Origin: Ardenticatenaceae bacterium
GTDB lineage: Bacteria > Chloroflexota > Anaerolineae > Promineifilales > Promineifilaceae
Assembly: GCA_030065875.1 (NCBI GenBank)
Contig: JASJCR010000071.1
Location: 1 to 44,808 of the forward strand
Direction of reading: 5' to 3'
DNA: 44,808 nt
Shown one piece after another: positions 22,050-30,480 of this stretch (its first letter is position 1; each line of letters begins with the position of its first letter). The position numbers and the translations under genes are program-made. Below the pieces are notes generated by a model. That model searched no databases, had not been told where the DNA came from, and worked only from the letters and a program-made list of their open reading frames with translations.

Positions 22050-24038
22050 TCATTCTTTTAGCATTTTCCACACGCGCAGCACTTCCGCCACCGTCCACGC
22101 CTGGGCGAATGCCCCGCGAGGAGAAAACGGCACTTTGCCGTCAAATATTTCGCTCATGGTTCCTAAGCAGCCGTCCCACAGATGATTCAAAAGCGGGTCG
22201 AGAAAGGAGCGTGCCATACGGGCATCTTGATAAACGCGGTAGTGGGCGGTGACGAAGGGGCCGATCAGCCAACCCCAGGTTGTCCCTTGATGATACGCAC
22301 CATCCCGTTTGATGACGGAGCCGCCATACCGGCCGGTGTACCCTTTTTCAAATGGTGCCAGCGAGCGCAGGCCGTGCGGCGTAAGCAAATGGGTGGCGCA
22401 GCTGTCAACGATCTTCTTTTGTTGAGACGCGTCAAAGGGTGAATATCTTAGGGAAACCGCCAGCAGCTGGTTTGGCCGCAGCAAGGTTTCATGTCCGTGG
22501 GGGCCATCAATGACATCGAAACAGTAGCCAACCGCTTCATGCCAAAAACGCTGAAATGCCGGCTGCATGGCCGCTATCATCTGCTGGTAGGGAAGCGGAT
22601 CTTTTCCGATTTTTCCCGCCAAATCGGCCATAATGTGGAGGGCATTAAACCACAGGGCGTTTATTTCAATCGGCTTGCCGATTCGCGGAGTGACAACCCA
22701 ATCACCTACCTTGGCATCCATCCACGTTAGCTGTACGCCTTCTTCTCCGGCATAGAGCAGGCCATCCGCGGGATCCTGATGGATTTGATAGCGGGTGCCT
22801 TTTTGATGGGCCTCAATAATCGCTTCCAAAGTGGGAAACAGGGTTTCGATGAGCGATAAATCCTGCGTGCTGTCCAAGTACGCCTGAATCGCTTCAAAAT
22901 ACCAGAGTGTGGCGTCGGCCGTGTTGTATTCCGGCCGTTCTCCCTGATCGGGGAAGCGGTTGGGCAGCATGCCGCGATCAACGTAATGGTGAAACGTTTC
23001 CAATATTTTGCGGGCGATTTCCGGCCGACCGGTGGCCAGGGTCAAACCGGGCAGGGCGATCATCGTATCGCGCCCCCAGTCACCAAACCACGGATAACCG
23101 GCAATAATCGAGCGGCCGTCCTTATCGTGGTTGGTGGCGCGCTCCACGATAAACTGATCGGCCGCTAAAACCAGCTGCCGCAGCGGGGCGTTTTCGGATG
23201 CTGATGTGTCGTGACTGCTTAGTTCGGAGATGCCGTAAGCCCACAAGCGGGCTTCATGGGCTTGTTGGGCCAGCCACAGCGCGTCGCCATCCGGCTGCTG
23301 CTCTGAATGGGTGGTACAGACCAGCGTCAGAGTTTGGCCAGGATTTAGCTGTGTGGCCAGCGTGCCGGCCATCAGGAAATCTTCCCGCATGTCTAACCCC
23401 CGATCCGCTTCAATGGCCAAATAGTGGCGAAGATACCAGTCGTGGGCTGAGGCAAAGGTGCCGTCGGAGGCCCGAATGTAAAACCGATCGGTTGATTCGC
23501 GCGGTTTTATCGACAGCTGGTTATCCTGCCGCTCAATTTCCATGTGCCAATCGCGCCCCTGTGACGTAGCGTGATAATCACGGTGGTTAACAAAAAGTCT
23601 GCTCATCAACGACAGTGGGGAGCGGCCGCGCAGGTATGTGTAGTGCAAGACGGTTGTGTTTTCCCCCTGAACCATCCAAATTTTCTTTCTTAAAAGAGCA
23701 TCGCCAAGCCCGTAGGTCCATACTGGAGTAGTGCCGTCGAGATGAAATTGGTCGAGGTGTTGATACCCGTGGTCGTAAAATTTCCCTGGATCCCAGCTGT
23801 TGGTAAACAGGTCAAACGAGTGGCCGTCAACCTGGACAGACTCTTCGATTTTGGAAACCAGTACGGTTCGGCCGAGGGGGGGATTTAAGGCGGCGATCAA
23901 CAGGCCGTGATAGCGACGGGTTAACACCCCGGAAATCGTGCCGGACGCAAACCCTCCTATGCCGTTAGTTACCAGCCACTCCCGATTAGGCACTATCGGC
24001 TTCTGATTGATTGTTCCCCGGGTAAATTTAATTAACAT
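22050..24038 (-). CDS. Glycogen debranching enzyme-type amylo-alpha-1,6-glucosidase (GH133)
   Basis: A 662-residue GDE-family protein that should hydrolyse alpha-1,6 branch points of glycogen-like glucans in the cytosol. The N-terminal GDE_N domain opens with PNREWLVTNGIGGFASGTIS and RRYHGLLIAAL; the C-terminal catalytic barrel has WFGDWGRDTMIALPGL, EYNTADATLWYFEAI, WMDAKVGDWVVTPR-GKPIEINALW and GTTWGWLIGPF. I start at ATG 24038 (MLIKFTRGTI), where homologs I recall begin; ATG 24065 would add nine residues. Upstream, 124 bp from this start, is a Rex operator shared with the divergent rex gene, so redox control is plausible. It forms a functional pair with the GH63-like gene downstream on the same strand. 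Confidence 0.92.
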   Translation of the reverse strand: MLIKFTRGTINQKPIVPNREWLVTNGIGGFASGTISGVLTRRYHGLLIAALNPPLGRTVLVSKIEESVQVDGHSFDLFTNSWDPGKFYDHGYQHLDQFHLDGTTPVWTYGLGDALLRKKIWMVQGENTTVLHYTYLRGRSPLSLMSRLFVNHRDYHATSQGRDWHMEIERQDNQLSIKPRESTDRFYIRASDGTFASAHDWYLRHYLAIEADRGLDMREDFLMAGTLATQLNPGQTLTLVCTTHSEQQPDGDALWLAQQAHEARLWAYGISELSSHDTSASENAPLRQLVLAADQFIVERATNHDKDGRSIIAGYPWFGDWGRDTMIALPGLTLATGRPEIARKILETFHHYVDRGMLPNRFPDQGERPEYNTADATLWYFEAIQAYLDSTQDLSLIETLFPTLEAIIEAHQKGTRYQIHQDPADGLLYAGEEGVQLTWMDAKVGDWVVTPRIGKPIEINALWFNALHIMADLAGKIGKDPLPYQQMIAAMQPAFQRFWHEAVGYCFDVIDGPHGHETLLRPNQLLAVSLRYSPFDASQQKKIVDSCATHLLTPHGLRSLAPFEKGYTGRYGGSVIKRDGAYHQGTTWGWLIGPFVTAHYRVYQDARMARSFLDPLLNHLWDGCLGTMSEIFDGKVPFSPRGAFAQAWTVAEVLRVWKMLKE

Positions 24039-24161
24039 AGAGCGCTCACTTTTAAGGTGGGTCATCGAGATAAAAGGTTTATACCATAAGATTTTGGCTG
24101 ATCAATTCGACTTTAATGTTAAATCTGTTTGAGAAATGGTTGAAAGATTGCTAAAATATAA

Positions 24162-24179
24162 AAGTGAAAAATTTCACAC
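24162..24179. promoter_or_regulatory. Rex operator (ROP box)
   Basis: AAGTGAAAAATTTCACAC matches the Rex consensus TTGTGAANNNNTTCACAA at all ten core positions (GTGAA-N4-TTCAC), differing only near the ends. It lies 98 bp upstream of rex and 123 bp upstream of the divergent debranching gene, so it may serve both. Rex releases the site when NADH/NAD rises. Confidence 0.8.
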
Positions 24180-24277
24180 TGTTTCTGACGTGCATTTTTG
24201 TGTCACATGTTTGAATAAAAATATCCGGGCGTATTTTAGCTGCAAATCAACAATTACTGCCTATTAGGACTCGCGAC

Positions 24278-24946
24278 ATGCCAGCAAATGGAAATGGGGT
24301 TTCTGCTCCGTCAATTCCCGATATCGTAATTGGGCGCCTGCCCATCTATTTACGCGCCTTGACTTATATGTCTTCCGAAGGAAAGTTGACCACCTCTTCA
24401 AATGAACTTGGAGAACATTTGGGCATTAGCTCCGCGCAGATTCGTAAAGACCTCTCCCATTTTGGTGAATTTGGTAAGCAGGGTACCGGCTACAGTATCC
24501 CTTATCTTGTTGATCAGCTAAAGTCGATTTTGAATCTCGACGTCGAATGGCGCGTCGCGGTTGTGGGGGCGGGTTTCCTAGGTCATGCGCTGGCTCACTA
24601 CAACGGGTTTCTATCTCGGGGTTTTCGGATTTCCTGGATTTTTGACAGTGATACCAGCAAAGTTGGCCATGAAATGAACGGTGTGATTGTCCAGGCCATG
24701 AATGAGCTTGAGGAAACAATCAAGCGTGAGGGGACCCAAATCGCCTTAATTGCCGTCCCGGCCAGTATGGCGCAAGAAGTAACCGACCGCCTCGTGGCGG
24801 CCGGCGTTCAATCGATTCTCAATTATGCCCCAATCAACCTGAGGGTTCCCCCAAACGTGCAGGTGGCCCACAGCGATCCCGTCGTGCAGCTCCAGCATAT
24901 GACGTATTATCTTGCCCAAGACCAAAGAGTAGACACAAGAGAATAG
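24278..24946 (+). CDS. rex: Redox-sensing transcriptional repressor Rex
   Basis: A 222-residue Rex repressor. The N-terminal winged helix contains SSAQIRKDLSHFGEFGKQGTGY, the family signature for recognition helix and wing; the Rossmann domain has VVGAGFLGHALAHYNGF for NADH binding, followed by the C-terminal domain-swapped helix (PVVQLQHMTYYLAQ). It represses fermentative and anaerobic respiration genes until NADH accumulates. A near-consensus operator 98 bp upstream indicates autoregulation. ATG at 24278 is preceded by agga. The last residues (RVDTRE) and the stop come from a gagacaagag-type repeat. An organism carrying Rex together with an SQR-like enzyme likely faces changing oxygen or redox conditions. 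Confidence 0.97.
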   Translation: MPANGNGVSAPSIPDIVIGRLPIYLRALTYMSSEGKLTTSSNELGEHLGISSAQIRKDLSHFGEFGKQGTGYSIPYLVDQLKSILNLDVEWRVAVVGAGFLGHALAHYNGFLSRGFRISWIFDSDTSKVGHEMNGVIVQAMNELEETIKREGTQIALIAVPASMAQEVTDRLVAAGVQSILNYAPINLRVPPNVQVAHSDPVVQLQHMTYYLAQDQRVDTRE

Positions 24947-24985
24947 AGACCAGAGAGTGGTTGGCTTTCAAGCTGTCTCTGGTCT
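24947..24985. terminator. Inverted repeat between convergent rex and Ada-like genes
   Basis: agaccagaga (24947-24956) pairs perfectly with tctctggtct (24976-24985) around a 19-base loop. It starts on the base after the rex stop codon and overlaps the 3' end of the Ada-like gene. No T-run, so a bidirectional terminator is only a suggestion; it is also built from the gagac repeat unit. Confidence 0.55.
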
Positions 24986-25858
24986 CTCGTCTCTCGTCTC
25001 TTGTCTAGTTTGTTCCCACACAAACAGCGCTTTTTTCCGTTGATCTCCCCACCGATACGTGTTGATCAATCCGGAACTGCGGATCACCCGATGACAGGGA
25101 ATCAAATATGCGATGGCATTACGCGCCACGGCGCTGCCAACCGCCCGGCTGGCTTTGGGTTGGCCGATCAACCGGGCTAAATCGCCATATGAACACACCT
25201 GTCCACTGGGGATTTTGAGCAGCGCTTCCCACACTTTGAGTTGAAAATTGGTCCCTTTTAGGAAGAGGTGCAGCTTGTTGTTTCCGCCTGGTTCCCGATT
25301 TTCAAATATTTGCCGGGCGACTGGGGCGACCGCGGCTGAATTTTCGATAAAGCTGGCGTTGGGCCAGTTGCTCATGAGGTCGTTGAGAGAGTTTGCTCGC
25401 GAATCCATTACAAAGTAAAGTCCGCACAATCCGCGCTCCGTGATCGCCAACAGGGCTTCGCCAAAAGGGGTAGGGTGATAACCATATTGAATGACAACCC
25501 CCTGGCCGAGCTTCTTGTATTCGGCCGGCGTCACCCCGTCAATAGACACAAACAAATCGTGCAGCCGACTCGAGCTGGAAAGACCGGCCGCATAAGTTGC
25601 CTCCAAAGTTGACTGGGTTTCGTGCAGCACATTTTGGGCATAAGTCAACGTTAAAAATTGGGTAAACCGCTTGGGGCTCACCCCGGCCCAGCGCTTAAAC
25701 AATCGCTGAGTGTGATAAGGACTTAAATAGAGAAAATCGGCCAGGTCATCTAATGATGGCTGCTCCTGCAGATTTTCCTCCAAATAGCGAATCGCGGCCG
25801 CGATCCGTTCGTAGTCGATGAGCTGGGGATCATTTTGTTGGAGAATGGTTTGATTCAC
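24968..25858 (-). CDS. Ada-like fusion: AraC HTH plus methylated-DNA-protein cysteine methyltransferase
   Basis: A 296-residue protein with an AraC-type HTH (about 15-115: SLDDLADFLYLSPYHTQRLF...GVTPAEYKKLG) fused to an O6-alkylguanine methyltransferase domain (about 125-285) with acceptor C255 in LIPCHRVI, the arginine-finger region ASRAVGSAVARN and IPSGQVCSYGDLA. The N-terminal zinc and methylphosphotriester domain of E. coli Ada is missing, so it can repair O6-methylguanine but cannot sense phosphotriesters in the Ada manner. The last dozen residues (RQETRDERPETA) are repeat-encoded. ATG complement at 25856-25858 has gaggtaatcgtcg upstream (gagg). With tag at 15773, the window encodes two alkylation-repair routes. 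Confidence 0.93.
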   Translation of the reverse strand: MNQTILQQNDPQLIDYERIAAAIRYLEENLQEQPSLDDLADFLYLSPYHTQRLFKRWAGVSPKRFTQFLTLTYAQNVLHETQSTLEATYAAGLSSSSRLHDLFVSIDGVTPAEYKKLGQGVVIQYGYHPTPFGEALLAITERGLCGLYFVMDSRANSLNDLMSNWPNASFIENSAAVAPVARQIFENREPGGNNKLHLFLKGTNFQLKVWEALLKIPSGQVCSYGDLARLIGQPKASRAVGSAVARNAIAYLIPCHRVIRSSGLINTYRWGDQRKKALFVWEQTRQETRDERPETA

Positions 25859-25939
25859 GACGATTACCTCCGTTTTCGTTACACTCCCTACGATACGGGA
25901 AAATCGATGGTGATGCCATCCGAAAGTTGCGCCGATTGG

Positions 25940-26079
25940 CGGTTGTTGGTGGATTGGTTTATTGGTTATTGGTTATTGGTATATTAGTTATTGGTTTATT
26001 GGGGTGGTTGCTTTTTAACCAGTCACCTGAATCGTGAATCGAACCAATCGTAAATCGTATTTCGTATTTCGTATTTCAC
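25940..26079. repeat. ttggtttattgg and cgtattt heptamer repeats before the MATE gene
   Basis: ttattggttattggtatatt-type units (25945-26003), then atcgtaa/cgtattt units of period 7 (26046-26077) ending about four bases before the GTG start of the MATE gene. No promoter or ribosome-binding site is apparent between the repeat and the start. Confidence 0.88.
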
Positions 26080-26082
26080 AAC

Positions 26083-27438
26083 GTGTTGCATTTATTTGAA
26101 GATCGAGAATTTGTCCGTCGCTTGTGGACCCTGGCGCTGCCAATCTTTGGTCAGCAGTTTATCCAACAGGCCCTCGGAGCGGTTGACGTTTTGATGGTTG
26201 GTCAGCTTAATGAAACGGCCGTGGCGGCGGTTGGTATTGCCGATCAGCTGTTCTTTTTGCTGGTGCTTTATTTGTTTGGGGTGGCCAGCGGATCACAGGT
26301 GTTTGCCGCCCAGGCGTGGGGCAAGGGAGATATTCCACGTATTCATCGCGTTATGGGGTTGGGTTTGATTTTAGGTTTGGCGGGGGCAGCTGTTTTTATG
26401 ACCGCCGCGATCGTCATCCCCGAACGCGTCATGGGAGTTTATTCTGAAGACCCGGCCGTTATCGCCCTCAGCACTACCTATCTCAAAATTGTTGGCTGGA
26501 GCTATCTGGGCACCACGGTAACGATGGTATTGGGCTCGGTGATGCGCAGCACGGAAAACGCCCGACCGCCCATGATCGCCAGCCTGATCGCGCTGGGATT
26601 AAACAGCATTTTTAATTATGTGCTGATATTTGGCGCCCTGGGTTTTCCTGCTCTGGGGGTCGAAGGGGCGGCTTATGCCACTTGTGCCGCACGGATTCTG
26701 GAGGCGATTTTACTCTTGGGATGGGCTTACTACGCCAGACTGCCGGTTGCGGCCCGCTGGTCGCAATTGTGGGGGCAGTCAAGATCATTTGTGCGCAGCT
26801 TTTTGCGCACCGCTGCCCCGGTTCTATTTACCGAGATTGCGTGGTCGTTGGGGGTGACCACATATTACGCATTTTACGGCCGGATCGGAACCGAATCGGT
26901 GGCTGCGGTGGGTGTGGCCACCTCGATTGAACGGCTGGCGTTTGTCGTTTTTATTGGATTGGGTGGCGCGGCCAGCGTCATGATTGGCAATCGCATTGGC
27001 GCCAATGAAGATGACAAGGCGATCGCGTATGCGTGGCGGTTGATGGCCCTGCAATTTGGCCTGGGAATTTTTGTCGGCGCCGTCATATTTGCTTTTTCTG
27101 GCATGATCCCAGGCTTCTACAATATTTCACCGCTGGCAGCCGAAAACCTGCGCACAATTTTGATGATTATGGGATGCATGATCTCGATCAAAGCGGTCAA
27201 CCTGATGAATTTTATCGGCATCGTGCGGGCTGGGGGAGACACTAGGGTCGGGATGTGGATGGATATCGGCCCCATGTGGCTTATTGGGGTGCCGCTGGCC
27301 TGGTTTGCGGCGTTTGCGCTCGGCTGGCCGGTGGCCTGGGTGTATTTGCTGACGATGTCGGAAGAGCTGGTTAAGCTGATCGTTTCTGTTTGGCGTATAC
27401 GGTCCGGCCGCTGGATTCATCATCTCGAGGAAATATAA
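26083..27438 (+). CDS. MATE family efflux transporter
   Basis: A 451-residue MATE exporter with about twelve membrane helices in two related halves. Typical features are WTLALPIFGQQFIQQALGAV at the start of the first bundle, MVGQLNETAVAAVGIADQL, the second-half counterpart TESVAAVGVATSIERLAF and the loop VRAGGDTRVGMWMD. It should export cationic drugs or metabolites in exchange for Na+ or H+. GTG at 26083 gives the expected N-terminus (MLHLFEDREFVRRLW); no Shine-Dalgarno precedes it because repeats run up to the start. It is not evidently part of an operon. Confidence 0.93.
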   Translation: MLHLFEDREFVRRLWTLALPIFGQQFIQQALGAVDVLMVGQLNETAVAAVGIADQLFFLLVLYLFGVASGSQVFAAQAWGKGDIPRIHRVMGLGLILGLAGAAVFMTAAIVIPERVMGVYSEDPAVIALSTTYLKIVGWSYLGTTVTMVLGSVMRSTENARPPMIASLIALGLNSIFNYVLIFGALGFPALGVEGAAYATCAARILEAILLLGWAYYARLPVAARWSQLWGQSRSFVRSFLRTAAPVLFTEIAWSLGVTTYYAFYGRIGTESVAAVGVATSIERLAFVVFIGLGGAASVMIGNRIGANEDDKAIAYAWRLMALQFGLGIFVGAVIFAFSGMIPGFYNISPLAAENLRTILMIMGCMISIKAVNLMNFIGIVRAGGDTRVGMWMDIGPMWLIGVPLAWFAAFALGWPVAWVYLLTMSEELVKLIVSVWRIRSGRWIHHLEEI

Positions 27439-27879
27439 GCCCCATCCCCTCAACCCCTTTCCCCAGAGTTCAGAGGTAGACAGGTATTTCATAACCCGAT
27501 TCATCGTTCGCGGACCCCTGTCATCCTGAGCGGAGCGAAGGATCCCGCCAACTTACATGAAGGTGAAGATGGCTATGAATGGGCTTTCATCGCTTCAAAT
27601 AAGCCTTCTTTCACCCAAGCTTGACGAGATTCTTCACTTCGCTGCGCTCCGTTCTGAATGACAAATGGTTTGCAGCCAACCTGTCCGCCCTAAATCCTCA
27701 GGGAAGGGTGAGTTGGCTTCATTGCCGGCACGCAAGTGCTTTATTGGCAAAGAAATATTCTTTATCATGTGAGCGAAGCCTAAAAAGAGGACTAAATCTT
27801 CATCAATTAAGCTGACAAAACAGTTCCGCCCGATTAACATGAGTCAATCTTTGGTGGGGAGCAAAAAGAGGTATCGACT
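27439..27879. other. 441-bp gap holding the family A element and a possible regulatory stretch
   Basis: 27478-27702 is the family A repeat. The remainder (27703-27879) leads into the MoxR gene and shows no convincing promoter pair or small gene; the frame 27621-27815 is repeat-derived. Confidence 0.7.
27478..27702 (+). repeat. MITE-like dispersed element, family A, copy 2
   Basis: Arms cctgtcatcctgagcggagc (from 27518) and tgcgctccgttctgaatgac (27643-27662) bracket a roughly 90-bp core. It aligns with the reverse complement of 7286-7509 well beyond the arms, including ataacccgattcatcgttcg on the left and gcagcc, tgtccgccc on the right. Confidence 0.8.
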
Positions 27880-28845
27880 TTGGCGATTTTTACCGATCAG
27901 GAAACGCAAGACCAGGCCCAGTGGGCGTTTGGCACCGTTGAACAATGGCAGCAGGCGGTTCGAGAGGCTGTGGTCATCACGCCTGAAAAATTGAGGCTCA
28001 TTTTAATTACATTTTTAGCCAGAGGGCATCTTCTGATTGAGGACGTGCCTGGTTTGGGCAAAACAATGATTGCCAAGGCGCTGGCTCGTTCGGTGCAGGC
28101 TGATTTTCGGCGCATCCAGTGTACGCCTGATCTGCTCCCGGGAGATATTACCGGAGGCTCGATTTACGATCAGCGGGAGCAGCGTTTTGAATTTATGCCC
28201 GGCCCGATTTTTGGTCACGTGGTATTGGTAGATGAGATCAATCGCGCCTCTCCGCGCACCCAATCGAGCCTGCTGGAGGCGATGGCGGAAGGGCAGGTCA
28301 GCAGCGATGGGCAAACTCGGCCGCTGCCGGACCCCTTTTTCATCATGGCCACCCAAAATCCGGTGGAAATGGCCGGTACGTTCCCTCTCCCCGAAGCACA
28401 GCTCGATCGTTTCCTGACGCGTTTAACGTTGGGTTACCCTGAATTCGATCGTGAAGTTGAAATTTTGGCGCGTGAAGCCCACGAAGACCCACTGCTGGCG
28501 ATTAAACCGGCCGTCTCCCTTTCAGAAATCAACACGCTGCAAAAAATGGTGCGTCAAATTGGGTGCGTTCGAGCCCTGCAGGAGTACATGGTGCGGTTGA
28601 CCAAGGCGACGCGCACCCATCCGGAAGTTCTTATCGGGGTTAGCCCGCGAGGAGGGGTGGCTCTTCAGCGTGCCTCCCAGGCGATGGCCCTGGTCCGCGG
28701 CCGGGATTTTGTCACCCCGGATGATATCAAAAGTGCTGCCCCGGCCGTACTGGCCCATCGCCTCATGACCCGCGACCGACAGATTGAAACCGCCCACACT
28801 GTGATTTCTGAGGTGCTTGATGAAGTGCCCGTACCGGTAGGCTGA
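27880..28845 (+). CDS. MoxR-family AAA+ ATPase
   Basis: A 321-residue MoxR AAA+ ATPase, a chaperone-like motor thought to assemble or activate partner proteins, often with DUF58/vWA and transglutaminase-like partners. Walker A is DVPGLGKT (55-62), Walker B VVLVDEINRA (D118, E119), sensor 1 MATQNPVEM, and the C-terminal lid has GVSPRGGVALQRA (sensor 2). TTG at 27880 is the likely start, with agagg at 27867-27871; the N-terminal helix (EQWQQAVREAVV) then has normal length. It leads a same-strand series with the lipoprotein, DUF58 and transglutaminase genes (to 34045), the classical MoxR context, though repeat-filled gaps of 160-170 bp separate the first three genes. Confidence 0.95.
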   Translation: MAIFTDQETQDQAQWAFGTVEQWQQAVREAVVITPEKLRLILITFLARGHLLIEDVPGLGKTMIAKALARSVQADFRRIQCTPDLLPGDITGGSIYDQREQRFEFMPGPIFGHVVLVDEINRASPRTQSSLLEAMAEGQVSSDGQTRPLPDPFFIMATQNPVEMAGTFPLPEAQLDRFLTRLTLGYPEFDREVEILAREAHEDPLLAIKPAVSLSEINTLQKMVRQIGCVRALQEYMVRLTKATRTHPEVLIGVSPRGGVALQRASQAMALVRGRDFVTPDDIKSAAPAVLAHRLMTRDRQIETAHTVISEVLDEVPVPVG

Positions 28846-28854
28846 ATAATTGTC

Positions 28855-29004
28855 AATTGCTAATAATCAATGGTCAATTGTCAATTGGTTATTGACCATT
28901 GATTATTGTTTATTTGTTGTGGGTTTGATCATGTAAAAGATCATTCGTAAATTGTCAATCAACAATCGTATTTCGTACATCGTATTTCGTACATCGTATT
29001 TCAT
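28855..29004. repeat. gtcaatt and cgtatttcgtacat repeats
   Basis: gtcaatt/gaccatt units of period about 7, partly palindromic (28855-28915), then two copies of cgtatttcgtacat, period 14 (28968-29000), ending next to the lipoprotein ATG. No other signal seen. Confidence 0.85.
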
Positions 29005-30309
29005 ATGTCTTTCCCCCGCCGTTATCTCCTCATATTGATTGTTTTTGCTGCCTGCTCGGCCGCAGATTTCGACTTGCCCAATCCGGAAGGCAATATGCCA
29101 GAGGGGGCTTCCGGGTCGACGGTGGTACCGGATTCCGCAGCCTACACGCATGTGCGGGCAGACGGCAACCGCTATGCGTTGGGATCGCTCGACATGGCGG
29201 CCGTTGAGCCGCTGGTTGTGGACCTCGATGGAGAGCCGGAGTGGGTGTTGGGCACCCAATTGGGAGAAGATCAGCTGTGGGTAGCCGCCCTGTCTGACGG
29301 CCGGTTACAGGCCACCCGGCTGTTAGCGGATGGGTCTGTGACGCAGGAAATACTTGACCTCAAGCTGGAGCCGGGTCAGCCGTTTGTGCTGCTCAGCGGG
29401 CGAGGTGAATTTTCGATCGAGGGAGTTGACTCGCGTACCGTGCGGCCGGAAGGGAATTTGTTTCGCCTGGTGGGCATTAATCCCGATGGCGATTTGATGA
29501 CCTCGGCCGAGGGTGATATTCGGCAAACGGCCGCGGGGCTTGATTTGCTGCCGGATGCGCGACTGCTCACGGACGAGCGGGATCGAATTTTGCTGCTCAC
29601 CAACCCGACCGATCGCTACCGTCACGGGGTGTTGGGTGACGCGATCGAAGCGGCGGCCGTCACTTTGATCCAGGTTGATCCGGAATTAAAGGTATTAAAT
29701 CAGATAGAAATTCCCGCGCCGCAAGTGGTGGAAGGGATCATGCCGATTTGGGCTGATCTAAACGAAGACGGGCAACGAGAAATTATCGTAACGCTTAGTG
29801 ACGCCAGCGGCGGTGCTCAACTGGTTGTTTTTAATGAAGCCGGTGAGCAGGTGGCCACCTCAGAGCCGATAGGCCAGGGGAACCGCTGGCGCAATCAGAC
29901 CGCCGTGGCGCCGTTTGGCCCCAACGGAGAAATTGAGCTGGCCGATGTGCGCACGCCCCATTTGAGCGGGACCGTCGAATTTTTCCGCTGGGAAGGGGAT
30001 GAACTGGTGCGCGTAGCGGCTCTTCCCGGATACACCACGCACGTCATTGGCTCGCGGAATCTCGACTTGGGCATTGCGGCCGACGTCACCGGTGATGGCC
30101 AGGTCGAAGTGCTGCTGCCTACGCTGGCCCGCACCGCAATTGCGGCGATCCAGCGGGATGAGGCGGCCGAAAACGGAGCCCGGGCGGTGTGGGAACTGCC
30201 GCTCAACGGCCGGCAGTCGACCAACATCGGCACCATCACCAACGGAGCCCAGCTTTCTGTGGCTGTGGGCACGGATGAAGGGGTGTTGATGGTGTGGCGG
30301 GGAGAATAG
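29005..30309 (+). CDS. Putative lipoprotein with FG-GAP/VCBS-like repeats, in the MoxR cluster
   Basis: A 434-residue protein with a short lipoprotein-type signal (MSFPRRYLLILIVFAACSAA; cysteine 17 follows FAA, an acceptable lipobox) and a long extracytoplasmic domain. Two calcium-binding-like loops, DLNEDGQREIIV (about 250-261) and DVTGDGQVEVLL (about 354-365), and DLDGEPEWVLG near residue 75 resemble the Dx[DN]xDG loops of FG-GAP/VCBS beta-propeller repeats, so a seven-bladed propeller is plausible. No enzyme motif is visible. Cytoplasmic repeats end directly at the ATG with no ribosome-binding site. Its place between moxR and the DUF58 gene suggests a surface partner of that system, which is inference. 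Confidence 0.8.
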   Translation: MSFPRRYLLILIVFAACSAADFDLPNPEGNMPEGASGSTVVPDSAAYTHVRADGNRYALGSLDMAAVEPLVVDLDGEPEWVLGTQLGEDQLWVAALSDGRLQATRLLADGSVTQEILDLKLEPGQPFVLLSGRGEFSIEGVDSRTVRPEGNLFRLVGINPDGDLMTSAEGDIRQTAAGLDLLPDARLLTDERDRILLLTNPTDRYRHGVLGDAIEAAAVTLIQVDPELKVLNQIEIPAPQVVEGIMPIWADLNEDGQREIIVTLSDASGGAQLVVFNEAGEQVATSEPIGQGNRWRNQTAVAPFGPNGEIELADVRTPHLSGTVEFFRWEGDELVRVAALPGYTTHVIGSRNLDLGIAADVTGDGQVEVLLPTLARTAIAAIQRDEAAENGARAVWELPLNGRQSTNIGTITNGAQLSVAVGTDEGVLMVWRGE

Positions 30310-30480
30310 GAGATGCGAATTACGAGATACGATTTACGATTTACGAATGAACTTTTGCGTAACCAAACCGATAATCAATAATCAATTGGCAATAGTCAAT
30401 GACCAATAAGCTAGTTGACCATTGAATATATTTAGCTATTAGCTATTGGCAAGTAGGCATTAGCAATTAATTTTTTTATT
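30310..30480. repeat. Mixed tacgatt and caattgg repeats before the DUF58 gene
   Basis: gagatgcgaattacgagata-type heptamers (30311-30345) start at the lipoprotein stop codon, followed by caataatcaattggc and ttagctattagctattggc units (30370-30470). An A/T run ends on the DUF58 ATG; no Shine-Dalgarno. Confidence 0.85.
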
